Below, in pieces: positions 51,531-60,176 of a stretch of 64,000 nucleotides of DNA; positions within the stretch are counted from its first letter, which is position 1, and each line of letters starts with the position of its first letter. The stretch covers positions 649,120-713,119 of the forward strand of contig JABTUF010000003.1 in the NCBI GenBank assembly GCA_015075645.1, written 5' to 3'. Both the position numbers and the translations under genes were made by a program. This DNA comes from Burkholderiales bacterium (GTDB lineage: Bacteria; Pseudomonadota; Gammaproteobacteria; Burkholderiales; Casimicrobiaceae). Below the pieces are notes generated by a model that made no database searches, was not told the DNA's origin, and saw only the letters and a list, made by a program, of their open reading frames with translations.

Positions 51531-53018
51531 CTATCCGGGTGCGGCGAGCCCGAGCTTGCCCGGGCAGAGCACTCCTTCGGGATCGATGCCGCGCTTGACG
51601 CGCCGGAGCAACTCCATGCCGCCCGGGCCGAACTGCCGCGCCATGTACGGCGCGAGACGCATGCCGACGCCGTGGTGATCGTTGATGACCGCGCCGGACC
51701 GAAGCGCTGCGTCGGTCGCCGCGGCGACGACGCGATCGTGCAGGTCCAGCGCCTCTCCCAGGTCGTCGGGGCCGCGCGGAACGATGAAGCGCGGATAGAT
51801 CATCGAACCCCAGTCGTACCAATGCGACAGGTGCGTGCGTACCGTCATGGCCCACGCCGGGTCGATCGATTCGATCATGGCACGCGTGACGTTGCGATAG
51901 ACGGCCTCGATGTGCGCGAAATCGGCCACGACGTCCATCGTGCACCAGATCTGCGGCAGGGTCGGCGCGTACGGCGGATGGTAGAAAACGTAGCGCTTGT
52001 TCCACCACGTCTCGCCGACGCGAGCGGGGAGCGCGCTCCCGCCGTGCCCGAGGCAGATCGTGTTGCACGCGGCCATTTCGGCGTCGACGACCGCGGGATG
52101 GTCGCCGTCGAACATCAGCACCATCGTTTCACGGTCGAGGCCCGCCTCGACCGCGCGCTCGAGGCTGTGCGTCGCCGCGTCCAGGTCGTAGAGCCGCATC
52201 ACCGCCGGCTTGAGCCCGGAGATCATGATCTGCCGACCCGCCGCGATGCCCGCGCCGATGCCATCGAATCGATAGGCGGCGAATCGGCGAACGGCAGGGA
52301 CCGGCCGGAGTCTGACGGTCACCGCCGTCACGACACCGAGCGTGCCCTCGCTGCCGACGAAGAGCTGTGCGAGCTCCGGTCCGACGCCGTGACGCGGCAC
52401 CGCCGGAAGCTGAACGACGTCGCCGCCCGGCAGGACGACCTCCAGCGACAGCACGTGATCCTGAATCGTGCCGTATCGGGTCGACAGGACGCCCGAGCCT
52501 CGCGCGGCCACCGAGCCGCCGACGCTCGCCCACTCCGCGGAAGCCGGGTAGTGGGTGAACGACAGGCCCTCCGCGTTCAGCCGTTTCTCGAACTCGCTGA
52601 CGATCGCGCCGCACTCGACCACGCAGGTGAGCGAGACGCGGTCGACCTGACGCACGCGCGCCATGCGGCGCAGGTCGAGGAGGATCCCTCCCGACGTCGC
52701 ATTCGCCGCTCCCTGCACGCCCGAGAGTCCGCCTGCCGGTGTCACGGCGACTCCCAGGTGCGACGCGAGTCGCAGGATCGCGGACACTTCGTCGGTCGTC
52801 GCCGGCGAGACCGCGACATCCTGTCGCGCGAGCGGGTCGCCGTGGTGCGCGTGAATCGCGGTGAGCCAGCTCATGTCGCCGGGGAACCGCTGCCGGGCTT
52901 CGGCGCCGCGAACGACATGCGCGGCGCCGACGATTCGCTCCAGCCCGGCGCTCAACTCGCGAAGCGTGGCGTCGTCGAGCGGTTGACCCGGCCTGCGGCA
53001 GGTGCCGCCCGTGCTCAT
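51531..53018 (-). CDS. FAD-linked oxidase (GlcD / alkylglycerone-phosphate-synthase-like)
   Basis: 495 residues. The FAD-binding PCMH domain shows VTPAGGLSGVQGAANATSGGILLDLRRM and WASVGGSVAARGSGVLSTRYGTIQDHVLSLEVVLPGG, with GSEGTLGVVTAVTVRL closing it. The C-terminal substrate domain has INDHHGVGMRLAPYM, like the HHHGVG motif of alkylglycerone-phosphate synthase and the equivalent site of D-2-hydroxyacid dehydrogenases. It probably oxidises a hydroxy acid. It is the last gene of the TRAP operon and overlaps the creatininase-like gene by 4 bases. Confidence 0.88.
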   Translation of the reverse strand: MSTGGTCRRPGQPLDDATLRELSAGLERIVGAAHVVRGAEARQRFPGDMSWLTAIHAHHGDPLARQDVAVSPATTDEVSAILRLASHLGVAVTPAGGLSGVQGAANATSGGILLDLRRMARVRQVDRVSLTCVVECGAIVSEFEKRLNAEGLSFTHYPASAEWASVGGSVAARGSGVLSTRYGTIQDHVLSLEVVLPGGDVVQLPAVPRHGVGPELAQLFVGSEGTLGVVTAVTVRLRPVPAVRRFAAYRFDGIGAGIAAGRQIMISGLKPAVMRLYDLDAATHSLERAVEAGLDRETMVLMFDGDHPAVVDAEMAACNTICLGHGGSALPARVGETWWNKRYVFYHPPYAPTLPQIWCTMDVVADFAHIEAVYRNVTRAMIESIDPAWAMTVRTHLSHWYDWGSMIYPRFIVPRGPDDLGEALDLHDRVVAAATDAALRSGAVINDHHGVGMRLAPYMARQFGPGGMELLRRVKRGIDPEGVLCPGKLGLAAPG

Positions 53019-54064
53019 GCGGTGCCCCCCATCGTCTTGCCGGAGGTCCAGTCGACGTTGCGCATCGTGACTTTCACCTTCTCGAGCTCGTGTACCGCGT
53101 CGATCAGGTGGTTCGCGAAGCGGTTGAACGCGATCTCGCCCTTGTAGGCGGCAGCGCGGTGCGGGTTGCCCATGACGCCGGTTTCGGTGAACTCGCCGTG
53201 TTCGAACGGCATGTCGAAGTAGCGGTAGCCCTGGAATTCGATGTCGGGCATGCCGTCCTTCTTCGTCCACGCGCGTCCCAGCCACTCCGGCGCATGCGCG
53301 CGCGACTTCTGTGCACGTTCCATTCGCACGAGCGCCGGGTTGTGGCACAGGCACTGCGACGTCTCCAGCTCGCCGGCGTGCCAGCCGGGCGTCTCCTCGA
53401 CGCTCCCCTCGAGCACGTCTTGCAGCATGCCGAGGTAGCGCTCCGCGTAGGGCTTGTAGTAGACGATCAACGCTCCCGTCTCGTTGCGGAGCTTGCGCAG
53501 CACCGGGTCGATCACCTTGATGTTCGATCCGTGGCCGTTGACGAAGACCAGCCGGCGAAACCCGTGGTGGATCAGCGAGCGGCCGATGTCGTAGATCAGG
53601 TTGAGGTAGGTTTCGACCCGCAGCGTGATCGTGCCGGTCCCCTCGCCGGGCCCTTTGAGGTGCTGCGGGCTGTAGCCCATCCAGAGGGTCGGCGTGTAGA
53701 GAATGCCGGCCCTGCGGCCCGCCCGGCGCGCGACCTCGTCCGAGGTGATGCTGTCGCAGAACAACGGAAGGTGCGCGCCGTGCTGTTCGAGCGAAGCCTT
53801 CGGAATGAGGATCGTGTCGCTGTGCCGGAGGTATTCCCTGACGTCGGTCGCACACAGATCGCCGAGGCACCAGGAAGGGAAGCCGAGGTCGAGCGTCTTG
53901 CGCCTTGGCGCATGCGCCTCGTCCTGATGACTCGGCTTCACGTGCGCCGCGGGCCCGCTCGCCTCGCTCCAGGGCTCGACGCCCTCGCGGGTTGCCGTCG
54001 CGGGTCGAACCAGGCCCGCTGCTTGCGCGGGTGGAGTTGCAGCGATCGTGCGGCGCTTCGCCAT
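53015..54064 (-). CDS. Creatininase-family amidohydrolase
   Basis: 349 residues. The family metal and active-site residues are visible: IPKASLEQHGAHLPLFCDSITSDEVA, FVNGHGSNIKVIDPVLRKL and PGWHAGELETSQCL. Members hydrolyse cyclic amides such as creatinine or catalyse related steps (MftE-like peptidases, riboflavin pathway formamide hydrolase); nothing here fixes the substrate. The N-terminal 50 residues are an unusual Ala/Pro/Glu-rich extension. Start has AGGAGATCACCG before the ATG. Coupled to the oxidase downstream. Confidence 0.88.
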   Translation of the reverse strand: MAKRRTIAATPPAQAAGLVRPATATREGVEPWSEASGPAAHVKPSHQDEAHAPRRKTLDLGFPSWCLGDLCATDVREYLRHSDTILIPKASLEQHGAHLPLFCDSITSDEVARRAGRRAGILYTPTLWMGYSPQHLKGPGEGTGTITLRVETYLNLIYDIGRSLIHHGFRRLVFVNGHGSNIKVIDPVLRKLRNETGALIVYYKPYAERYLGMLQDVLEGSVEETPGWHAGELETSQCLCHNPALVRMERAQKSRAHAPEWLGRAWTKKDGMPDIEFQGYRYFDMPFEHGEFTETGVMGNPHRAAAYKGEIAFNRFANHLIDAVHELEKVKVTMRNVDWTSGKTMGGTA

Positions 54065-54076
54065 CGGTGATCTCCT

Positions 54077-55333
54077 TCAGGTTGCTTTCGAAAACAGGTC
54101 GCACGCCGTCTCATGGACGGCGTGCACGAAGACATCGTCGTTCACGTGTGCATCGACCTCGCGCAGTTCGACACGAGGATCGAGTCGCTCGATGAGCGTG
54201 CGGCGGAACCGTTCGTCGATGGCCGGCGCCCAGAAGGGGCCCGGGCGGCCATCGGGGCCCCGTTCGCAGTTCGGAATCGACAGCCCGCGCGTGGGCACCA
54301 GGATCGCGACCCGCCCGCGCGCCGCGCCGAGCTTCGAGGCGATCTGGCGCGCCGCCTCGAGCTGCTCGTCCTCGGTCGCGCGGACCAGCGTGAACTCGGG
54401 GTTGTGGTAGTAGGTCGGCCGGCCGTGCCACCGAGCCGGCAGCGTGTCGCGCGGCCCGCACACGAGGAAGTCGACGCAGGCCGGCACGACAAGCTGCGGA
54501 ATGCCCCGACGGCCGGCCGCCTCGAGCCGGCCGGGACCGGCGTCGTGGAAGCCCCCCGCGATGTGACCGATGATTTCGCTCAGCGTGTAGTCGAGGACGC
54601 CGTCCAGGTCGCCCCGGTCCACGTGCTGCTCGAGTGCGGCTCCGCCGACGCCGTTCGCGTGGAAGATGACGAGGTCACCGCAACGCTCCTCGAGCGACTG
54701 GCGCATCCGCATCAGCGGCGACGTCGTGTTGCCCAGCATCGTGGCGCCGATCTGCCGGCGCCGCGGTTCGCGGTCGCGCTGCGCGAGTCCGAGCTCGTAG
54801 GCTGTCGCGGCCCCGGCCGTGCCGGCAGCGGCGGTGTCGAATACGCTGCGCGCGATGCGGTTGAGGCCGAGGATATCGACCACCGAGTGCATGACCGCGA
54901 TGTCGGAGGTCCCGACGAACGGCCCGAACGTGCGTTGACCGGACGCGATCGGCGAAACGATGGTCTTGGGCATGCCGAGCGGGAGTTCCTGCATCACTGC
55001 CGCCGCGAGGACGGCGCCTTCGGCGCCGCCCAGCGCGAGGGCCCCGTGAATCCGGTTCTCGCCGCAGAGCCGCCGGGCGACGGCGCGGGCGCCCGTCCTC
55101 ATCCCGTCGACGGCCTTTCCGCGGGTGCCGGCGATCCGCAACGCCTCGAGCGTCGTGCCTCCCTCGCGCGCGACTTCCTGTCGCGGGATGTCGCACGCGA
55201 TGGCATCCGCTTCGCCGAGGATGCCGACGTCCATCACCAGTGCGTCGCACCCGTGCGCGCGCAGGCGGTCCGCGAGATAGGCCGACTCGCGCCCTTTCGT
55301 GTCCATCGTGCCGACCACGAGCACTGTCGCCAT
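54077..55333 (-). CDS. Tm-1-like / UPF0261 ATP-binding protein
   Basis: 418 residues of the UPF0261 family (N-terminal domain of plant Tm-1). Starts MATVLVVGTMDTKGRESAYLADRLRAHGCDALVMDVG, with ALALGGAEGAVLAAAVMQELPLGMPKTIVSPIASG as the nucleotide-binding glycine-rich region and MLGNTTSPLMRMRQSLEERCGDLVIFHANGVGGAALE later. Family members bind ATP; a biochemical reaction is not established to my knowledge. It lies two bases after dctM and 12 bases before the creatininase-like gene. Confidence 0.88.
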   Translation of the reverse strand: MATVLVVGTMDTKGRESAYLADRLRAHGCDALVMDVGILGEADAIACDIPRQEVAREGGTTLEALRIAGTRGKAVDGMRTGARAVARRLCGENRIHGALALGGAEGAVLAAAVMQELPLGMPKTIVSPIASGQRTFGPFVGTSDIAVMHSVVDILGLNRIARSVFDTAAAGTAGAATAYELGLAQRDREPRRRQIGATMLGNTTSPLMRMRQSLEERCGDLVIFHANGVGGAALEQHVDRGDLDGVLDYTLSEIIGHIAGGFHDAGPGRLEAAGRRGIPQLVVPACVDFLVCGPRDTLPARWHGRPTYYHNPEFTLVRATEDEQLEAARQIASKLGAARGRVAILVPTRGLSIPNCERGPDGRPGPFWAPAIDERFRRTLIERLDPRVELREVDAHVNDDVFVHAVHETACDLFSKAT

Positions 55334-55335
55334 CG

Positions 55336-56724
55336 TCACCCGCCGAAGAGACGCCGGGGCAATGCGGTCGACAGCGCCGGGAACAACCAGACGGCGCCGA
55401 TCGCAAGAACCTGCAGGGCGACGAACGGCACGATGCCACGGTAGATCTCGCCGGTCGACACCGAGGGAGGCGCCACGCTGCGCAGATAGAACAGCGAGAA
55501 GCCGAACGGAGGAGTGAGGAAGCTCGTCTGCAGGTTGAGCGCGACGAGCACCCCGAGCCACAGCGGATCGGCCCCCAGCGTGATCAGCGCGGGGCCCGCG
55601 ATCGGGATCACGATGAAGATGATCTCGAACGGGTCGAGGAAGCAGCCCAGCACGAACACCAGCACCATCACGGCCGCGAGCGCCGCGTGCATGCCGCCGG
55701 GGAGTCCCGTCAGCGCGCGTTCCACGAAGACGTCGCCACCCAGCCCACGGAACACCAGGATGAAGAACGACGCGCCGAACAGCAGGACGAACGCCATCGA
55801 CGACAGCTTGGCGGTGGTGCTCGCCACTTCCGCCAGCGTGTTCACGTCGAGTCGCGATCGCAGGCGGGCGAGGGCCATGGCGCCCACCGCGCCGACGGCC
55901 GCCGACTCGGTGGGCGTGGCGATGCCGCCGAGGATGGACCCGAGGACCACGACGACCAGCGCGAGCGCCGGAACCAGCGCGAGCGCGGCGCGCCGGAGCA
56001 GTCCTTCGTCGCCGGAGGCGGCCTCCGGCATCGGCGGCACCCGCTCGGGCTTCCAGATTCCGACGATGACGATCCAGAGCGTGTAGAACGCCGCCAGCAT
56101 GAGCCCGGGCAGCAGCGCGCCGAAGAAGAGATCGCCCACGGAGACCGGGTCCGGCGCGAGGTTGCCCCGGGCGAGTTGCGCCTGGCTGTTGGCGACCTGG
56201 AGCATGTCGCCCATGAAGATCAGCACCGTCGACGGCGGAATGATCTGGGCGAGCGTCGCCGACGCGCAGATCGTGCCGGTGGCGAGGCGCGGGTCGTATC
56301 CGATCCGGAGCATCAGCGGCAGGCTGATGAGGCCCATCGTCACGACGGCGGCGCCGACGATGCCGGTCGATGCGGCGAAGACCGCGCCGACGGCAACCAC
56401 CGAGATCGCCACGCCGCCGCGAACGCGACCGAACAGGCGCCCGGCGGTCTCGAGCAGGTCCTCCGCGATGCCCGAGCGCTCGAGGACCGTTCCCATGAAG
56501 ATGAACAGCGGAACGGCGACCAGCACTTCGTTCTGCATGATGCTGAAGTAGCGCGCCGGCATCGTGGCGAGAAGACGGAGGTCGAACACGTCCAGCAGGG
56601 ACCCGATGCCTGCGAAGATCGCCGCCACGGCGGCCAGCGTGAACGCGACGCCGAAGCCCAGGGTCATCGCCGCGAGCATGGCCATGAGCAGGGCGATGCT
56701 CAGCGCCTCGCCGAGCCCGATCAT
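55336..56724 (-). CDS. TRAP transporter large permease DctM
   Basis: 462 residues, about 12 transmembrane helices. DctM signatures: VPLFIFMGTVLERSGIAEDLLETAGRLFGRVRGGVAISVV and ATLAQIIPPSTVLIFMGDML. It forms the sodium- or proton-driven channel of the TRAP system with the small permease encoded just upstream (4-base overlap). Confidence 0.94.
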   Translation of the reverse strand: MIGLGEALSIALLMAMLAAMTLGFGVAFTLAAVAAIFAGIGSLLDVFDLRLLATMPARYFSIMQNEVLVAVPLFIFMGTVLERSGIAEDLLETAGRLFGRVRGGVAISVVAVGAVFAASTGIVGAAVVTMGLISLPLMLRIGYDPRLATGTICASATLAQIIPPSTVLIFMGDMLQVANSQAQLARGNLAPDPVSVGDLFFGALLPGLMLAAFYTLWIVIVGIWKPERVPPMPEAASGDEGLLRRAALALVPALALVVVVLGSILGGIATPTESAAVGAVGAMALARLRSRLDVNTLAEVASTTAKLSSMAFVLLFGASFFILVFRGLGGDVFVERALTGLPGGMHAALAAVMVLVFVLGCFLDPFEIIFIVIPIAGPALITLGADPLWLGVLVALNLQTSFLTPPFGFSLFYLRSVAPPSVSTGEIYRGIVPFVALQVLAIGAVWLFPALSTALPRRLFGG

Positions 56725-57260
56725 CGGTCATCCCCGGCGCGAAGCGCATTCCACGAGCGCATGGCGAGCGCGAGGCCCTGGACCAGCAGCAACGTGGACA
56801 TGACGATGATCATGGCCTTGAGCAGATAGAGCGCGGGCATGCCGTCGGGCATGGCCGAGCGCTCGGCGGTCGCCCATGAGCTCGCGAGCCACGGCCAGGC
56901 GAGCCACGCGTTGAGCACCGCCCACGGGGCGACCATCAGCACGGCGCCCGCCAGGTCCACGCGGGCCTTGCCGCGTCTCGACAGGCGCGCGTAGAAGATG
57001 TCGACGCGAACATGCTTGTCGTGCTTGAGCGCATAGCCGGCGCAGCCCGTGAAGACGATGGCGTTCAGCCAGACGTAGAGTTCCTGCATCCAGATGAATC
57101 CGGTGTCGAACACGTAGCGCAGCACGACGACGGCGAAACAGACCAGCACGCAGGCGAGCGTGAGCCACGACAGCGCCCGGCCCGCCGATTCGCCGAAGCG
57201 CTCGAGCGCTTCGGCGAACCCGCGGGGGCCGACGCCGTCCCGGGCTGGCGCTGCGGCCAT
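56721..57260 (-). CDS. TRAP transporter small permease DctQ
   Basis: 179 residues with four hydrophobic segments and the DctQ motif FIWMQELYVWLNAIVFTGCAGYALKHDKHVRVDIFYARLSRRGKARVDL. The start overlaps the dctP stop by one base and its end overlaps dctM by four. Confidence 0.93.
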   Translation of the reverse strand: MAAAPARDGVGPRGFAEALERFGESAGRALSWLTLACVLVCFAVVVLRYVFDTGFIWMQELYVWLNAIVFTGCAGYALKHDKHVRVDIFYARLSRRGKARVDLAGAVLMVAPWAVLNAWLAWPWLASSWATAERSAMPDGMPALYLLKAMIIVMSTLLLVQGLALAMRSWNALRAGDDR

Positions 57261-58333
57261 CAGAGGCGCCGCATCTGCCACACGGCGCCGGGCATGAGCA
57301 GGCCGCGGTGCAGGACCTTCTTCTGGAACGACGCGTAGGATTCCTGGATCTTCTTCGACATCGGGTCGTCGGCGACGGCCGCCGGGATGATCTCGATGGC
57401 GGCCTTCTGCATCGCGCGCAGGATGTCGTCCGGGAACGTCCTGAGCTGGACGCCGTTCTTGGAGGTCAACTGCTCGAGCGCATCGGGATCGTTCGCCAGC
57501 ACCTCGGATTCCGAGTGCAGCAGTTCGGCATGCGCGGCGAGCGTGATCAGCGTCTGGTCGGCGGGAGAGAAGCTCTCCCACACCTTCTTGTTGAACATGA
57601 GCTCCAGCGTGTGCCCGGGCTCGTGGAATCCCGGGCTGTAGTAGTACTTCGCCACCTTGTAGAGTCCGTAGCCCATGTCGAACCAGGGTGTCGCGAGCTC
57701 CGCCGCATCGAGCGCGCCCGACTGGAGCGCCGGAAAGACTTCGCCCAGCGGCATCAGGACCGGCGTCGCGCCGAGCGCCTTCATGATCTCGCCGCCGAAT
57801 CCGGGGTAGCGAACCTTCAGACCCTTCATGTCGGCGAGGCCCCGAACCTCTTTCCTGTACCAGCCGCCCATCTGGGCGCCGGTCTGGCTCAACGGCAGCG
57901 ACTTGAGTCCGTACCCGGCGTTCAATTCGTCCCAGAGCTTCTGTCCGCCGCCCCAGTTGAGCCACGCGAAATGCTCCATCGGCAGCATGCCGAACGGCAC
58001 CGTGGAGAAGAAGTTGTAGCCCTTCGACTTTCCGGTCCAGTAGTAACCCGTCGAGTTGGCGCAGTCGACGGCGCCCGACGCGACGGCGTCGAACATGCCG
58101 AGGACGGGCACGAGTTCGTTCGCACCGTAGATGCGGAACGTGATGCGGCCGTCGGTCGATTTGGACACGTTCTGGACGAAGCGTTCGATCGCGGTTCCGT
58201 TGCCGGGCGAGTGGCGTGGCCACCCGAGCACCATCTTGAGTTCGCGCTTGCCCTGCGCGATCGCCGGAGCCGCGCAGGCCATCGCGCCCAACGCGGTTCC
58301 CGATTTCAGCCACTCGCGCCTGCCGTAGTTCAT
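57260..58333 (-). CDS. TRAP transporter substrate-binding protein DctP (TakP-like)
   Basis: 357 residues with a Tat-type signal (MNYGRREWLKSGTALGAMACAAPAIA-Q). The segment GLKVRYPGFGGEIMKALGATPVLMPLGEVFPALQSGALDAAELATPWFDMGYGLYKVAKYYYSPGFHEPG is typical of the TakP-like group that binds 2-oxo acids and related monocarboxylates; the arginine in KVRYP is the usual carboxylate contact. The ribosome site GAGGAGGAATGCG is strong. The ATG overlaps the stop of the upstream regulator (ATGA). Confidence 0.93.
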   Translation of the reverse strand: MNYGRREWLKSGTALGAMACAAPAIAQGKRELKMVLGWPRHSPGNGTAIERFVQNVSKSTDGRITFRIYGANELVPVLGMFDAVASGAVDCANSTGYYWTGKSKGYNFFSTVPFGMLPMEHFAWLNWGGGQKLWDELNAGYGLKSLPLSQTGAQMGGWYRKEVRGLADMKGLKVRYPGFGGEIMKALGATPVLMPLGEVFPALQSGALDAAELATPWFDMGYGLYKVAKYYYSPGFHEPGHTLELMFNKKVWESFSPADQTLITLAAHAELLHSESEVLANDPDALEQLTSKNGVQLRTFPDDILRAMQKAAIEIIPAAVADDPMSKKIQESYASFQKKVLHRGLLMPGAVWQMRRL

Positions 58334-59154
58334 CGCATTCCTCCTCGTTGTCGTGGCGGACCGCGACGACGGTCCGCGTTCGTGCTCCGTTGGTTGGTCG
58401 GGGCGCCCTGGGACGCGACGAACGCGGTCCAGTAGCCGCCTGCGGTGCGCAGATGGGCTTCGACCGCCTTGCGCGCGTCCGACGCGCGGCCGGACGCGAC
58501 CGCGTCCCGGATTCGCTGGTGATCCCGGATCGATCGGCGGCAGACCTTCGGATCGGCGAAGACCATCTCTCGCAGGTTGCGCGTCGCGAGGTAGCACGAA
58601 TTCGCGGCGCGCAGCAGGAACTGGTTGTGCGTGGCTGCGACGAGCGCCAGGTGGAAGTCGGCGCTGGGCTGGGCAATCGACTGTCCGAGCCGGAAGCGGT
58701 CGCGGCAGTCCGCCATGCAGGCGTCCATTCGCGCGATGTCCTCCGGCGTGCGGCGCGCACAGGCGAGGACCGCTGCGTGAGATTCGAGGATCGTGCGGAA
58801 CTCGTTCAGTTGGTCCGCTTCCAGTCCTTCGACGGGCAGGCCGAGGTCGGCCTTCAGCACGACCGCGTCAACGCTCGCGACGCTCGACTCCGCGCAGAGG
58901 TAGATGCCCGATCGCGGCCGGCGCTCGACGACGCGCATCGCCTCGAGCGCGGCCAGCGTCTCGCGCACCATCGCCCGCGTCACGCCGCAGCGCTCGGCGA
59001 GCAGTCGTTCGGAAGGCAGCCGTTCCCCCGGTTCGAGTTGCCGTTCGCGTATGTACGCCAACACCTGAACGGCTGGGGAGGCCGGTCCGTCCGTGGGAGT
59101 GCCGGGCAACGCCGGAGGGGGGTGCCGGGAGGGCGTCGAGCGAGAAGGATTCAT
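58330..59154 (-). CDS. GntR-family transcriptional regulator (FCD / FadR type)
   Basis: 274 residues. N-terminal winged helix (VLAYIRERQLEPGERLPSERLLAERCGVTRAMVRETLAALEAMRVVERRPRSGIYL) and C-terminal FCD ligand domain with metal-site pattern (FRTILESHAAVLACARR; DFHLALVAATHNQFLLRA; DHQRIRDAVASGRASDARKAVEAHLR). It likely controls its own operon in response to a carboxylate related to the transported solute. Two FCD-type operators adjoin the start codon. It is the first gene of a seven-gene operon. Confidence 0.93.
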   Translation of the reverse strand: MNPSRSTPSRHPPPALPGTPTDGPASPAVQVLAYIRERQLEPGERLPSERLLAERCGVTRAMVRETLAALEAMRVVERRPRSGIYLCAESSVASVDAVVLKADLGLPVEGLEADQLNEFRTILESHAAVLACARRTPEDIARMDACMADCRDRFRLGQSIAQPSADFHLALVAATHNQFLLRAANSCYLATRNLREMVFADPKVCRRSIRDHQRIRDAVASGRASDARKAVEAHLRTAGGYWTAFVASQGAPTNQRSTNADRRRGPPRQRGGMR

Positions 59155-59155
59155 C

Positions 59156-59180
59156 TGGTACTACCAAACTGGTAGTGCCA
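59156..59180 (-). promoter_or_regulatory. Tandem FCD-type GntR operators at the operon head
   Basis: TGGTACTACCA (59156-59166) matches the TGGTNNNACCA consensus known for FadR/PdhR/LldR-type regulators, and TGGTAGTGCCA (59170-59180) matches with one change. The copies are 14 bases apart, and together they also make a 10-base-arm inverted repeat. They begin one base upstream of the regulator start codon, so binding would block transcription or translation start of the operon. Confidence 0.75.
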
Positions 59181-59431
59181 ATTTAGGTGGACGGAGCACG
59201 GCGATCCTTGACATGCATCAAGCCGCCACCCGGCGCGCCGGTCGCCCGGTCCGGTGTGATGCCGCGGGCGGGCGTTGCACGGTTCGTCGTGAAGCCCGCG
59301 AACGGGTGCGGGACATCAAGTGAATGGACGCGGGTCGGGACCGTTCGTGGGGGCGATGCGCCGGCGTCAATGCCCCGCCGTCGCCAGGGGGCGGCAACTC
59401 GACGATGGTCGCGGGGGGCAACCATAACGAA

Positions 59432-59442
59432 ACCACTTTGGT
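59432..59442 (+). promoter_or_regulatory. Possible operator of the toxin-antitoxin pair
   Basis: ACCA-CTT-TGGT, an 11-base palindrome 15 bases upstream of the antitoxin ATG. Antitoxins of this class autoregulate through short palindromes in this position. It is also the mirror of the TGGTNNNACCA type, so the GntR regulator is an alternative binder. Confidence 0.35.
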
Positions 59443-59457
59443 CCTACCGCGGTCGCC

Positions 59458-59703
59458 ATGCCCACGACGCTCACCCTCAAGAACGTCCCCGACGAGGTCT
59501 ACGCGCGGTTGAAGCGCTCCGCGGAGGCGCACCGGCGCAGCATGAACAGCGAGGCGATCGTTTGTCTGGAGACCGCGCTGTCGGTGCGAAGGACAACTCC
59601 CGCCGAACGCATCGTCCGAGCGCGAGAACTTCGTGCCGCATCGCCGGCCGGGAAGTTCCCGGCACGGGAGATCGATGCGAGCAAGCGCGAGGGCCGCAGG
59701 TGA
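59458..59703 (+). CDS. Ribbon-helix-helix antitoxin (FitA/VapB-like)
   Basis: 81 residues. The N-terminal ribbon-helix-helix is MPTTLTLKNVPDEVYARLKRSAEAHRRSMNSEAIVCLETAL, the Arc/FitA-type DNA-binding fold; the C-terminal tail (PAGKFPAREIDASKREGRR) would wrap the toxin. It overlaps the toxin gene by 4 bases (GTGA). Confidence 0.88.
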   Translation: MPTTLTLKNVPDEVYARLKRSAEAHRRSMNSEAIVCLETALSVRRTTPAERIVRARELRAASPAGKFPAREIDASKREGRR

Positions 59704-60095
59704 TCGTCGTGGACGCGAACGTGGTGGCGTACCTCTATCTCCCGAGCGAACACAGCGCGCGGGCCGAGGCGTTGCTCGAACGGGATCCGGACTGGGCGGC
59801 GCCCGTGCCGTGGCGAAGCGAGTTCCGCAACATCCTCGCGGAATACCTGCGGCGCGAGGCGATTTCTTTCGAGCAGGCGGTGAGCCTGCAACGTGAGGCC
59901 GAGGACCTGCTTGCCGGGGCGGAGTTCGACGTCGAATCCCGTGCCGTGCTGGAACTCGTGCGCGAAAGCGGATGCTCGGCCTGCGACTGCGAGTTCGTCG
60001 CGCTCGCGAAGCACCTGCGCGTCAGACTCGTGACCATGGACACGAAGGTCCTGAAGGCGTTTCCAGAGGTCGCCTGGGCGCTGGCCGCGCTCTGA
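59700..60095 (+). CDS. PIN-domain ribonuclease toxin (VapC-like)
   Basis: 131 residues from a GTG that overlaps the antitoxin stop. PIN-domain acidic residues are present: VVDANVVAYLY (Asp5), WRSEFRNIL (Glu), CDCEFVALA (Asp) and TMDTKVLKAF (Asp). VapC toxins cleave tRNA or rRNA as magnesium-dependent nucleases. Intact by length and motifs. Confidence 0.9.
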   Translation: MIVVDANVVAYLYLPSEHSARAEALLERDPDWAAPVPWRSEFRNILAEYLRREAISFEQAVSLQREAEDLLAGAEFDVESRAVLELVRESGCSACDCEFVALAKHLRVRLVTMDTKVLKAFPEVAWALAAL

Positions 60096-60176
60096 CCCCT
60101 CGCGCGCATGCCGCGCGTCGACGGCGTGCGACCGGGCATCCCCGGCGCGCGCGATGCGCGCATGGGGGGCGTTCGG

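Larger units (their letters stand above)
59155..59457. other. 303-base divergent region between the TRAP operon and the VapBC pair
   Basis: Holds the two FCD operators at its left end and an ACCA-CTT-TGGT palindrome near its right end. The centre is GC-rich with no reading frame of protein quality. A TAAATT sequence on the minus strand (59180-59185 region) could be part of a -10 for the TRAP operon, but a matching -35 is not clear. Confidence 0.5.

Noticed and set aside
53015..54064. Creatinine degradation pathway
   Set aside because: No creatinase or sarcosine oxidase gene is present and the neighbours suit a carboxylate; the family is functionally broad.
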